Origin: Ptiloglossa arizonensis
Taxonomy: Eukaryota; Arthropoda; Insecta; Hymenoptera; Colletidae
Reading direction: 5' to 3'
DNA length: 64,000 bases
NCBI RefSeq assembly: GCF_051014685.1
Contig: NW_027478443.1
Coordinates: 806,001-870,000 of the forward strand
Shown: positions 22,101 to 34,400 of the stretch, piece by piece
Position numbering within the stretch: the first letter of the stretch is position 1
Layout of the letters: each line of letters begins with the position of its first letter
The notes under the pieces: generated by a model
Seen by the model: only the letters and a program-made list of their open reading frames with translations
The model's database searches: none
Told to the model about the DNA's origin: nothing
Position numbers and translations under genes: made by a program

Positions 22101-25100
22101 GTTGAGAAGGCAAAACATTTTTCGCAATTCTGCTGCTCCAAACGCTTAACCAGAATGGCATAGGGAAAAAATACACATACCGTTGTAATCGGGCGAGTTT
22201 CTACTTTCAGACGCAACAGGAATTTTTGGGTTAGGTCAATCCGTTCGCGAGATATGGGAGTTTGAAGCCAAGAAATTGTTGTGAAGGCGAAACATTTTTC
22301 GCAATTCTGCTGATCCAAACGCTTAACCAGAATGGCCTATGGAAAAAATACACATACCTTTGTAATCGGGCGAGTTTTTACTTTCAGATGCAATAGGAAT
22401 TTTTGGGTTAGGTCAATCCGTTCGCGAGATATGGGAGTTTGAAGCCAAGAAATGGTTGAGAAGGCAAAACATTTTTCGCAATTCTGCTGCTCCAAACGCT
22501 AAACAAGAATGGCCTAGGGAAAAAATACACATACCGTTGTAATCGGGCGAGTTTCTACTTTCAGTTACAATAGGAATTTTTGGGTTGGGTCAATCCGTTC
22601 GCGAGATATGGGAGTTTGAAGCCAAGGAATGGTTGAGAAGACAACAAATTTTTCGCAATTCTGCTGCTCGAAACGCTTAACCAGAATGGGCTAGGGAAAA
22701 AATACACATACCGTTGTAACCGGTCGAGTTTCTACTTGCAAATGCAATAGGAATTTTCGGGTTAGGTCAATCCGTTCGCTAGATATGGGAGTTTGAAGCC
22801 AAGAAATGGTTGACAAGGCAAACATTTTTCGCAATTCTGCTGCTCCAAACGCTTAACCAGAATGGGCTAGGGAAAAAATACACATACGGTTGTAATCGGG
22901 CGAGTTTCTACTTTCAGATGCAACAGGAATTTTTGGGTTAGGTCAATCCGTTCGCGAGATATGGAGTTTGAAGCCAAGAAATGGTTGAGACGGCAAAAAA
23001 TTTTTCGCAATTCTGCTGCTTCAAACGCTTAACCAGAATGGGCTAGGGAAAAAATACACATACCGTTGTAACCGGGCGAGTTTCTACTTGCAAATGCAAT
23101 AGGAATTTTTGGGTTAGGTCAATCCGTTCGCTAGATATGGGAGTTTGAAGCCAAGAAATGGTTGACAAGGCAAACATTTTTCGCAATTCTGCTGCTCCAA
23201 ACGCTTAACCAGAATGGCCTAGGGAAAAAATACATATACCGTTGTAATCGGGCGAGTTTCTACTTTCACACGCAACAGGAATTTTTGGGTTAGGTCAATC
23301 CGTTCGCGAGATATGGGAGTTTGAAGCCAAGAAATGGTTGAGAAGGCAAAACATTTTTCGCAATTCTGCTGCTCCAAACGCTTAACCAGAATGGCCTAGG
23401 GAAAAATACACATACCGTTGTAATCGGGCGAGTTTCTACTTTCAGACGAAACAGGAATTTTTGGGTTAGGTCAATCCGTTCGCGAGATATGGGAGCTTGA
23501 AGCCAAGAAATTGTTGAGAAGGCAAAACATTTTTCGCAATTCTGCTGATCCAAACGCTTAACCAGAATGGCCTATGGAAAAAATACACATACCTTTGTAA
23601 TCGGGCGAGTTTCTACTTTCAGATGCAATAGGAATTTTTGGGTTAGGTCAATCCGTTCGCGAGATATGGGAGTTTGAAGCCAAGAAATGGTTGAGAAGGC
23701 AACAAATTTTTCGCAATTCTGCTGCTCCAAACGCTTAACCAGAATGGCCTAGGGAAAAAATACACATACCGTTGTAACCGGGCGAGTTTCTACTTGCAAA
23801 TGCAATAGGAATTTTTGGGTTAGGTCAATCCGTTCGCTAGATATGGGAGTTTGAAGGCAAGAAATGGTTGACAAGGCAAACATTTTTCGCAATTCTGCTG
23901 CTCCAAACGCTTAACCAGAATGGGCTAGGGAAAAAATACACATACGGTTGTAATCGGGCGAGTTTCTACTTTCACACGCAACAGGAATTTTTGGGTTAGG
24001 TCAATCCGTTCGCGAGATATGGGAGTTTGAAGCCAAGAAATGGTTGAGAAGGCAAAACATTTTTCGCAATTCTGCTGCTCCAAACGCTTAACCAGAATGG
24101 CCTAGGGAAAAAATACACATACAGTTGTAACCGGGCGAGTTTCTACTTGCAAATGCAATAGGAATTTTTGGGTTAGGTCAATCCGTTCGCTAGATATGGG
24201 AGTTTGAAGCCAAGAAATGGTTGACAAGGCAAACATTTTTCGCAATTCTGCTGCTCCAAACGCTTAACCAGAATGGCCTAGGGAAAAAATACACATACCG
24301 TTGTAATCGGGCGAGTTTCTACTTTCAGATGCAACAGGAATTTTTGGGTTAGGTCAATCCGTTCGCGAGATATGGGAGTTTGAAGCCAAGAAATGGTTGA
24401 GACGGCAAAAAATTTTTCGCAATTCTGCTGCTTCAAACGCTTAACCAGAATGGGCTAGGGAAAAAATACACATACCGTTGTAACCGGGCGAGTTTCTACT
24501 TGCAAATGCAATAGGAATTTTTGGGTTAGGTCAATCCGTTCGCTAGATATGGGAGTTTGAAGCCAAGAAATGGTTGACAAGGCAAACATTTTTCACAATT
24601 CTGCTGCTCCAAACGCTTAACCAGAATGGCCTAGGGAAAAAATACATATACCGTTGTAATCGGGCGAGTTTCTACTTTCACACGCAACAGGAATTTTTGG
24701 GTTAGGTCAATCCGTTCGCGAGATATGGGAGTTTGAAGCCAAGAAATGGTTGAGAAGGCAAAACATTTTTCGCAATTCTGCTGCTCCAAACGCTTAACCA
24801 GAATGGCCTAGGGAAAGATACACATACCGTTGTAACCGGGCGAGTTTCTACTTGCAAATGCAATAGGAATTTTTGGGTTAGGTCAATCCGTTCGCTAGAT
24901 ATGGGAGTTTGAAGGCAAGAAATGGTTGACAAGGCAAACATTTTTCGCAATTCTGCTGCTCCAAACGCTTAACCAGAATGGCCTAGGGAAAAAATACACA
25001 TACCGTTGTAATCGGGCGAGCTTCTACTTGCAAATGCAATAGGAATTTTTGGGTTAGGTCAATCCGTTCGCTAGATATGGGAGCTTGAAGCCAAGAAATG

Positions 25101-26218
25101 GTTGACAAGGCAAACGTTTTTCGCAATTCTGCTGCTCCAAACGCTTAACCAGAATGGCCTAGGGAAAAAAAAACATACCGTTGTAATCGGGCGAGTTTCT
25201 ACTTTCACACGCAACAGGAATCTTTGGGTTAGGTCAATCCGTTCGCGAGATATGGGAGTTTGAAGCCAAGAAATGGTTGAGAAGGCAAAACATTTTTCGC
25301 AATTCTGCTGCTCCAAACGCTTAACCAGAATGGCATAGGGAAAAAAATACACATACCGTTGTAATCGGGCGAGTTTCTACTTTCAGACGCAACAGGAATT
25401 TTTGGGTTAGGTCAATCCGTTCGCGAGATATGGGAGTTTGAAGCCAAGAAATTGTTGTGAAGGCGAAACATTTTTCGCAATTCTGCTGATCCAAACGCTT
25501 AACCAGAATGGCCTATGGAAAAAATACACATACCTTTGTAATCGGGCGAGTTTTTACTTTCAGATGCAATAGGAATTTTTGGGTTAGGTCAATCCGTTCG
25601 CGAGATATGGGAGTTTGAAGCCAAGAAATGGTTGAGAAGGCAAAACATTTTTCGCAATTCTGCTGCTCCAAACGCTAAACAAGAATGGCCTAGGGAAAAA
25701 ATACACATACCGTTGTAATCGGGCGAGATTCTACTTTCAGTTACAATAGGAATTTTTGGGTTGGGTCAATCCGTTCGCGAGATATGGGAGTTTGAAGCCA
25801 AGGAATGGTTGAGAAGACAACAAATTTTTCGCAATTCTGCTGCTCCAAACGCTTAACCAGAATGGGCTAGGGAAAAAATACACATACCGTTGTAACCGGG
25901 CGAGTTTCTACTTGCAAATGCAATAGGAATTTTTGGGTTAGGTCAATCCGTTCGCTAGATATGGGAGTTTGAAGCCAAGAAATGGTTGACAAGGCAAACA
26001 TTTTTCGCAATTCTGCTGCTCCAAACGCTTAACCAGAATGGCCTAGGGAAAAAATACATATACCGTTGTAATCGGGCGAGTTTCTACTTTCACACGCAAC
26101 AGGAATTTTTGGGTTAGGTCAATCCGTTCGCGAGATATGGGAGTTTGAAGCCAAGAAATGGTTGAGAAGGCAAAACATTTTTCGCAATTCTGCTGCTCCA
26201 AACGCTTAACCAGAATGG
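19108..26218. repeat. Long duplicated block, copy B (7.1 kb)
   Basis: Partner of the block at 10810-17920. It carries the same rare variants in the same order at +8298 bp (the +1 slips are single-base indels). One private difference is a 1-bp loss giving GATATGGAGTTTG near 22962. About 1.2 kb (seven monomers) of other subtypes separates the two copies. Confidence 0.85.
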
Positions 26219-28009
26219 CATAGGGAAAAAATACACATACCGTTGTAATCGGGCGAGTTTCTACTTTCAGACGCAACAGGAATTTTTGGGTTAGGTCAAT
26301 CCGTTCGCGAGATATGGGAGTTTGAAGCCAAGAAATTGTTGTGAAGGCGAAACCTTTTTCGCAATTCTGCTGATCCAAACGCTTAACCAGAATGGCCTAT
26401 GGAAAAAATACACATACCTTTGTAATCGGGCGAGTTTTTACTTTCAGATGCAATAGGAATTTTTGGGTTAGGTCAATCCGTTCGCGAGATATGGGAGTTT
26501 GAAGCCAAGAAATGGTTGAGAAGGCAAAACATTTTTCGCAATTCTGCTGCTCCAAACGCTAAACAAGAATGGCCTAGGGAAAAAATACACATACCGTTGT
26601 AATCGGGCGAGTTTCTACTTTCAGTTACAATAGGAATTTTTGGGTTGGGTCAATCCGTTCGCGAGATATGGGAGTTTGAAGCCAAGGAATGGTTGAGAAG
26701 ACAACAAATTTTTCGCAATTCTGCTGCTCCAAACGCTTAACCAGAATGGGCTAGGGAAAAAATACACATACCGTTGTAACCGGGCGAGTTTCTACTTGCA
26801 AATGCAATAGGAATTTTTGGGTTAGGTCAATCCGTTCGCTAGATATGGGAGTTTGAAGCCAAGAAATGGTTGACAAGGCAAACATTTTTCGCAATTCTGC
26901 TGCTCCAAACGCTTAACCAGAATGGCCTAGGGAAAAAATACATATACCGTTGTAATCGGGCGAGTTTCTACTTTCACACGCAACAGGAATTTTTGGGTTA
27001 GGTCAATCCGTTCGCGAGATATGGGAGTTTGAAGCCAAGAAATGGTTGAGAAGGCAAAACATTTTTCGCAATTCTGCTGCTCCAAACGCTTAACCAGAAT
27101 GGCCTAGGGAAAAAATACACATACCGTTGTAACCGGGCGAGTTTCTACTTGCAAATGCAATAGGAATTTTTGGGTTAGGTCAATCCGTTCGCTAGATATG
27201 GGAGTTTGAAGGCAAGAAATGGTTGACAAGGCAAACATTTTTCGCAATTCTGCTGCTCCAAACGCTTAACCAGAATGGCCTAGGGAAAAAATACACATAC
27301 CGTTGTAATCGGGCGAGTTTCTACTTTCAGACGAAACAGGAATTTTTGGGTTAGGTCAATCCGTTCGCGAGATATGGGAGCTTGAAGCCAAGTAATTGTT
27401 GAGAAGGCAAAACATTTTTCGCAATTCTGCTGATCCAAACGCTTAACCAGAATGGCCTATGGAAAAAATACACATACCTTTGTAATCGGGCGAGTTTCTA
27501 CTTTCAGATGCAATAGGAATTTTTGGGTTAGGTCATTCCGTTCGCGAGATATGGGAGTTTGAAGCCAAGAAATGGTTGAGAAGGCAACAACTTTTTCGCA
27601 ATTCTGCGGCTCCAAACGCTTAACCAGAATGGCCTAGGGAAAAAACACACATACCGTTGTAATCGGGCGAGTTTCTACTTTCAGTTACAGTAGGAATTTT
27701 TGGGTTAGGTCAATCCGTTCGCGAGATATGGGAGTTCGAAGCCAAGGAATGGTTGAGAAGACAACAAATTTTTCGCAATTCTGCTGCTCCAAACGCTTAA
27801 CCAGAATGGCCTAGGGAAAAAATACACATACCGTTGTAACCGGGCGAGTTTCTACTTGCAAATGCAATAGGAATTTTTGGGTTAGGTCAATCCGTTCGCT
27901 AGATATGGGAGTTTGAAGGCAAGAAATGGTTGACAAGGCAAACATTTTTCGCAATTCTGCTGCTCCAAACGCTTAACCAGAATGGGCTAGGGAAAAAATA
28001 CACATACGG

Positions 28010-31000
28010 TTGTAATCGGGCGAGTTTCTACTTTCACACGCAACAGGAATTTTTGGGTTAGGTCAATCCGTTCGCGAGATATGGGAGTTTGAAGCCAAGA
28101 AATGGTTGAGAAGGCAAAACATTTTTCGCAATTCTGCTGCTCCAAACGCTTAACCAGAATGGCCTAGGGAAAAAATACACATACAGTTGTAACCGGGCGA
28201 GTTTCTACTTGCAAATGCAATAGGAATTTTTGGGTTAGGTCAATCCGTTCGCTAGATATGGGAGTTTGAAGCCAAGAAATGGTTGACAAGGCAAACATTT
28301 TTCGCAATTCTGCTGCTCCAAACGCTTAACCAGAATGGCCTAGGGAAAAAATACACATACCGTTGTAATCGGGCGAGTTTCTACTTTCAGATGCAACAGG
28401 AATTTTTGGGTTAGGTCAATCCGTTCGCGAGATATGGGAGTTTGAAGCCAAGAAATGGTTGAGACGGCAAAAAATTTTTCGCAGTTCTGCTGCTTCAAAC
28501 GCTTAACCAGAATGGGCTAGGGAAAAAATACACATACCGTTGTAACCGGGCGAGTTTCTACTTGCAAATGCAATAGGAATTTTTGGGTTAGGTCAATCCG
28601 TTCGCTAGATATGGGAGTTTGAAGCCAAGAAATGGTTGACAAGGCAAACATTTTTCACAATTCTGCTGCTCCAAACGCTTAACCAGAATGGCCTAGGGAA
28701 AAAATACATATACCGTTGTAATCGGGCGAGTTTCTACTTTCACACGCAACAGGAATTTTTGGGTTAGGTCAATCCGTTCGCTAGATATGGGAGTTTGAAG
28801 GCAAGAAATGGTTGACAAGGCAAACATTTTTCGCAATTCTGCTGCTCCAAACGCTTAACCAGAATGGGCTAGGGAAAAAATACACATACGGTTGTAATCG
28901 GGCGAGTTTCTACTTTCACACGCAACAGGAATTTTTGGGTTAGGTCAATCCGTTCGCGAGATATGGGAGTTTGAAGCCAAGAAATGGTTGAGAAGGCAAA
29001 ACATTTTTCGCAATTCTGCTGCTCCAAACGCTTAACCAGAATGGCCTAGGGAAAAAATACACATACAGTTGTAACCGGGCGAGTTTCTACTTGCAAATGC
29101 AATAGGAATTTTTGGGTTAGGTCAATCCGTTCGCTAGATATGGGAGTTTGAAGCCAAGAAATGGTTGACAAGGCAAACATTTTTCGCAATTCTGCTGCTC
29201 CAAACGCTTAACCAGAATGGCCTAGGGAAAAAATACACATACCGTTGTAATCGGGCGAGTTTCTACTTTCAGATGCAACAGGAATTTTTGGGTTAGGTCA
29301 ATCCGTTCGCGAGATATGGGAGTTTGAAGCCAAGAAATGGTTGAGACGGCAAAAAATTTTTCGCAATTCTGCTGCTTCAAACGCTTAACCAGAATGGGCT
29401 AGGGAAAAAATACACATACCGTTGTAACCGGGCGAGTTTCTACTTGCAAATGCAATAGGAATTTTTGGGTTAGGTCAATCCGTTCGCTAGATATGGGAGT
29501 TTGAAGCCAAGAAATGGTTGACAAGGCAAACATTTTTCACAATTCTGCTGCTCCAAACGCTTAACCAGAATGGCCTAGGGAAAAAATACATATACCGTTG
29601 TAATCGGGCGAGTTTCTACTTTCACACGCAACAGGAATTTTTGGGTTAGGTCAATCCGTTCGCGAGATATGGGAGTTTGAAGCCAAGAAATGGTTGAGAA
29701 GGCAAAACATTTTTCGCAATTCTGCTGCTCCAAACGCTTAACCAGAATGGCCTAGGGAAAGATACACATACCGTTGTAACCGGGCGAGTTTCTACTTGCA
29801 AATGCAATAGGAATTTTTGGGTTAGGTCAATCCGTTCGCTAGATATGGGAGTTTGAAGCCAAGAAATGGTTGACAAGGCAAACATTTTTCGCAATTCTGC
29901 TGCTCCAAACGCTTAACCAGAATGGCCTAGGGAAAAAATACACATACCGTTGTAATCGGGCGAGTTTCTACTTTCAGATGCAACAGGAATTTTTGGGTTA
30001 GGTCAATCCGTTCGCGAGATATGGGAGTTTGAAGCCAAGAAATGGTTGAGACGGCAAAAAATTTTTCGCAGTTCTGCTGCTTCAAACGCTTAACCAGAAT
30101 GGGCTAGGGAAAAAATACACATACCGTTGTAACCGGGCGAGTTTCTACTTGCAAATGCAATAGGAATTTTTGGGTTAGGTCAATCCGTTCGCTAGATATG
30201 GGAGTTTGAAGCCAAGAAATGGTTGACAAGGCAAACATTTTTCACAATTCTGCTGCTCCAAACGCTTAACCAGAATGGCCTAGGGAAAAAATACATATAC
30301 CGTTGTAATCGGGCGAGTTTCTACTTTCACACGCAACAGGAATTTTTGGGTTAGGTCAATCCGTTCGCTAGATATGGGAGTTTGAAGGCAAGAAATGGTT
30401 GACAAGGCAAACATTTTTCGCAATTCTGCTGCTCCAAACGCTTAACCAGAATGGGCTAGGGAAAAAATACACATACGGTTGTAATCGGGCGAGTTTCTAC
30501 TTTCACACGCAACAGGAATTTTTGGGTTAGGTCAATCCGTTCGCGAGATATGGGAGTTTGAAGCCAAGAAATGGTTGAGAAGGCAAAACATTTTTCGCAA
30601 TTCTGCTGCTCCAAACGCTTAACCAGAATGGCCTAGGGAAAAAATACACATACAGTTGTAACCGGGCGAGTTTCTACTTGCAAATGCAATAGGAATTTTT
30701 GGGTTAGGTCAATCCGTTCGCTAGATATGGGAGTTTGAAGCCAAGAAATGGTTGACAAGGCAAACATTTTTCGCAATTCTGCTGCTCCAAACGCTTAACC
30801 AGAATGGCCTAGGGAAAAAATACACATACCGTTGTAATCGGGCGAGTTTCTACTTTCAGATGCAACAGGAATTTTTGGGTTAGGTCAATCCGTTCGCGAG
30901 ATATGGGAGTTTGAAGCCAAGAAATGGTTGAGACGGCAAAAAATTTTTCGCAATTCTGCTGCTTCAAACGCTTAACCAGAATGGGCTAGGGAAAAAATAC

Positions 31001-31430
31001 ACATACCGTTGTAACCGGGCGAGTTTCTACTTGCAAATGCAATAGGAATTTTTGGGTTAGGTCAATCCGTTCGCTAGATATGGGAGTTTGAAGCCAAGAA
31101 ATGGTTGACAAGGCAAACATTTTTCACAATTCTGCTGCTCCAAACGCTTAACCAGAATGGCCTAGGGAAAAAATACATATACCGTTGTAATCGGGCGAGT
31201 TTCTACTTTCACACGCAACAGGAATTTTTGGGTTAGGTCAATCCGTTCGCGAGATATGGGAGTTTGAAGCCAAGAAATGGTTGAGAAGGCAAAACATTTT
31301 TCGCAATTCTGCTGCTCCAAACGCTTAACCAGAATGGCCTAGGGAAAGATACACATACCGTTGTAACCGGGCGAGTTTCTACTTGCAAATGCAATAGGAA
31401 TTTTTGGGTTAGGTCAATCCGTTCGCTAGA
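28010..31430. repeat. Nine-monomer (1587-bp) tandem duplication with chimeric junction monomers
   Basis: Sequence from ~28010 to ~29840 matches ~29590 to ~31430 at a 1587-bp shift. Shared rare markers are GCAGTTCTGCTGCTTC (28481/30068) and the chimeric monomers at 28716 and 30303; the GGGAAAGATAC marker (29757/31344) marks the end. Confidence 0.8.
28716..28892. repeat. Chimeric satellite monomer (class switch inside the unit)
   Basis: The first half has CTTTCACACGCAACAGG (one class) and the second half GCTAGATATGGG...GAAGGCAAG...ACAAGGC (the other class). Elsewhere these markers stay together, so the switch point, within TTGGGTTAGGTCAATCCG, looks like a recombination joint. The same chimera recurs at about 30303-30479. 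Confidence 0.65.
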
Positions 31431-34400
31431 TATGGGAGTTTGAAGGCAAGAAATGGTTGACAAGGCAAACATTTTTCGCAATTCTGCTGCTCCAAACGCT
31501 TAACCAGAATGGCCTAGGGAAAAAATACACATACCGTTGTAATCGGGCGAGCTTCTACTTGCAAATGCAATAGGAATTTTTGGGTTAGGTCAATCCGTTC
31601 GCTAGATATGGGAGCTTGAAGCCAAGAAATGGTTGACAAGGCAAACGTTTTTCGCAATTCTGCTGCTCCAAACGCTTAACCAGAATGGCCTAGGGAAAAA
31701 AAAACATACCGTTGTAATCGGGCGAGTTTCTACTTTCACACGCAACAGGAATCTTTGGGTTAGGTCAATCCGTTCGCGAGATATGGGAGTTTGAAGCCAA
31801 GAAATGGTTGAGAAGGCAAAACATTTTTCGCAATTCTGCTGCTCCAAACGCTTAACCAGAATGGCATAGGGAAAAAAATACACATACAGTTGTAATCGGG
31901 CGAGTTTCTACTTTCAGACGCAACAGGAATTTTTGGGTTAGGTCAATCCGTTCGCGAGATATGGGAGTTTGAAGCCAAGAAATTGTTGTGAAGGCGAAAC
32001 ATTTTTCGCAATTCTGCTGATCCAAACGCTTAACCAGAATGGCCTATGGAAAAAATACACATACCTTTGTAATCGGGCGAGTTTTTACTTTCAGATGCAA
32101 TAGGAATTTTTGGGTTAGGTCAATCCGTTCGCGAGATATGGGAGTTTGAAGCCAAGAAATGGTTGAGAAGGCAAAACATTTTTCGCAATTCTGCTGCTCC
32201 AAACGCTAAACAAGAATGGCCTAGGGAAAAAATACACATACCTTTGTATTCGGGCGAGTTTTTACTTTCAGTTACAATAGGAATTTTTGGGTTGGGTCAA
32301 TCCGTTCGCGAGATATGGGAGTTTGAAGCCAAGGAATGGTTGAGAAGACAACAAATTTTTCGCAATTCTGCTGCTCCAAACGCTTAACCAGAATGGGCTA
32401 GGGAAAAAATACACATACCGTTGTAACCGGGCGAGTTTCTACTTGCAAATGCAATAGGAATTTTTGGGTTAGGTCAATCCGTTCGCTAGATATGGGAGTT
32501 TGAAGCCAAGAAATGGTTGACAAGGCAAACATTTTTCGCAATTCTGCTGCTCCAAACGCTTAACCAGAATGGCCTAGGGAAAAAATACATATACCGTTGT
32601 AATCGGGCGAGTTTCTACTTTCACACGCAACAGGAATTTTTGGGTTAGGTCAATCCGTTCGCGAGATATGGGAGTTTGAAGCCAAGAAATGGTTGAGAAG
32701 GCAAAACATTTTTCGCAATTCTGCTGCTCCAAACGCTTAACCAGAATGGCCTAGGGAAAAAATACACATACCGTTGTAACCGGGCGAGTTTCTACTTGCA
32801 AATGCAATAGGAATTTTTGGGTTAGGTCAATCCGTTCGCTATATATGGGAGTTTGAAGGCAAGAAATGGTTGACAAGGCAAACATTTTTCGCAATTCTGC
32901 TGCTCCAAACGCTTAACCAGAATGGCCTAGGGAAAAAATACACATACCGTTGTAATCGGGCGAGTTTCTACTTTCAGACGAAACAGGAATTTTTGGGTTA
33001 GGTCAATCCGTTCGCGAGATATGGGAGCTTGAAGCCAAGTAATTGTTGAGAAGGCAAAACATTTTCCGCAATTCTGCTGATCCAAACGCTTAACCAGAAT
33101 GGCCTAGGGAAAAAAAAACATACCGTTGTAATCGGGCGAGTTTCTACTTTCACACGCAACAGGAATTTTTGGGTTAGGTCAATCCGTTCGCGAGATATGG
33201 GAGTTTGAAGCCAAGAAATTGTTGTGAAGGCGAAACATTTTTCGCAATTCTGCTGATCCAAACGCTTAACCAGAATGGCCTATGGAAAAAATACACATAC
33301 CTTTGTATTCGGGCGAGTTTTTACTTTCAGATGCAATAGGAATTTTTGGGTTAGGTCAATCCGTTCGCGAGATATGGGAGTTTGAAGCCAAGAAATGGTT
33401 GAGACGGCAAAAAATTTTTCGCAATTCTGCTGCTTCAAACGCTTAACCAGAATGGGCTAGGGAAAAAATACACATACCGTTGTAACCGGGCGAGTTTCTA
33501 CTTGCAAATGCAATAGGAATTTTTGGGTTAGGTCAATCCGTTCGCTAGATATGGGAGTTTGAAGCCAAGAAATGGTTGACAAGGCAAACATTTTTCACAA
33601 TTCTGCTGCTCCAAACGCTTAACCAGAATGGCCTAGGGAAAAAATACATATACCGTTGTAATCGGGCGAGTTTCTACTTTCACACGCAACAGGAATTTTT
33701 GGGTTAGGTCAATCCGTTCGCGAGATATGGGAGTTTGAAGCCAAGAAATGGTTGAGAAGGCAAAACATTTTTCGCAATTCTGCTGCTCCAAACGCTTAAC
33801 CAGAATGGCCTAGGGAAAAAATACACATACCGTTGTAACCGGGCGAGTTTCTACTTGCAAATGCAATAGGAATTTTTGGGTTAGGTCAATCCGTTCGCTA
33901 GATATGGGAGTTTGAAGGCAAGAAATGGTTGACAAGGCAAACATTTTTCGCAATTCTGCTGCTCCAAACGCTTAACCAGAATGGCCTAGGGAAAAAATAC
34001 ACATACCGTTGTAATCGGGCGAGCTTCTACTTGCAAATGCAATAGGAATTTTTGGGTTAGGTCAATCCGTTCGCTAGATATGGGAGCTTGAAGCCAAGAA
34101 ATGGTTGACAAGGCAAACATTTTTCGCAATTCTGCTGCTCCAAACGCTTAACCAGAATGGCCTAGGGAAAAAAAAACATACCGTTGTAATCGGGCGAGTT
34201 TCTACTTTCACACGCAACAGGAATTTTTGGGTTAGGTCAATCCGTTCGCGAGATATGGGAGTTTGAAGCCAAGAAATGGTTGAGAAGGCAAAACATTTTT
34301 CGCAATTCTGCTGCTCCAAACGCTTAACCAGAATGGCATAGGGAAAAAAATACACATACCGTTGTAATCGGGCGAGTTTCTACTTTCAGACGCAACAGGA

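Noticed and set aside
32163..32387. Plus-strand 74-codon ORF, and the ~45-codon open stretch per monomer (SVREIWEFEAKKWLRRQNIFRNSAAPNA-like)
   Set aside because: It looks protein-like, but each monomer normally has TAA at TGTAATCGG and at CGCTTAACC; this ORF arises from the TGTATTCGG and CGCTAAAC variants. Changes between monomers are mostly amino-acid-changing, with no sign of constraint. A dN/dS test over all monomers would settle it.
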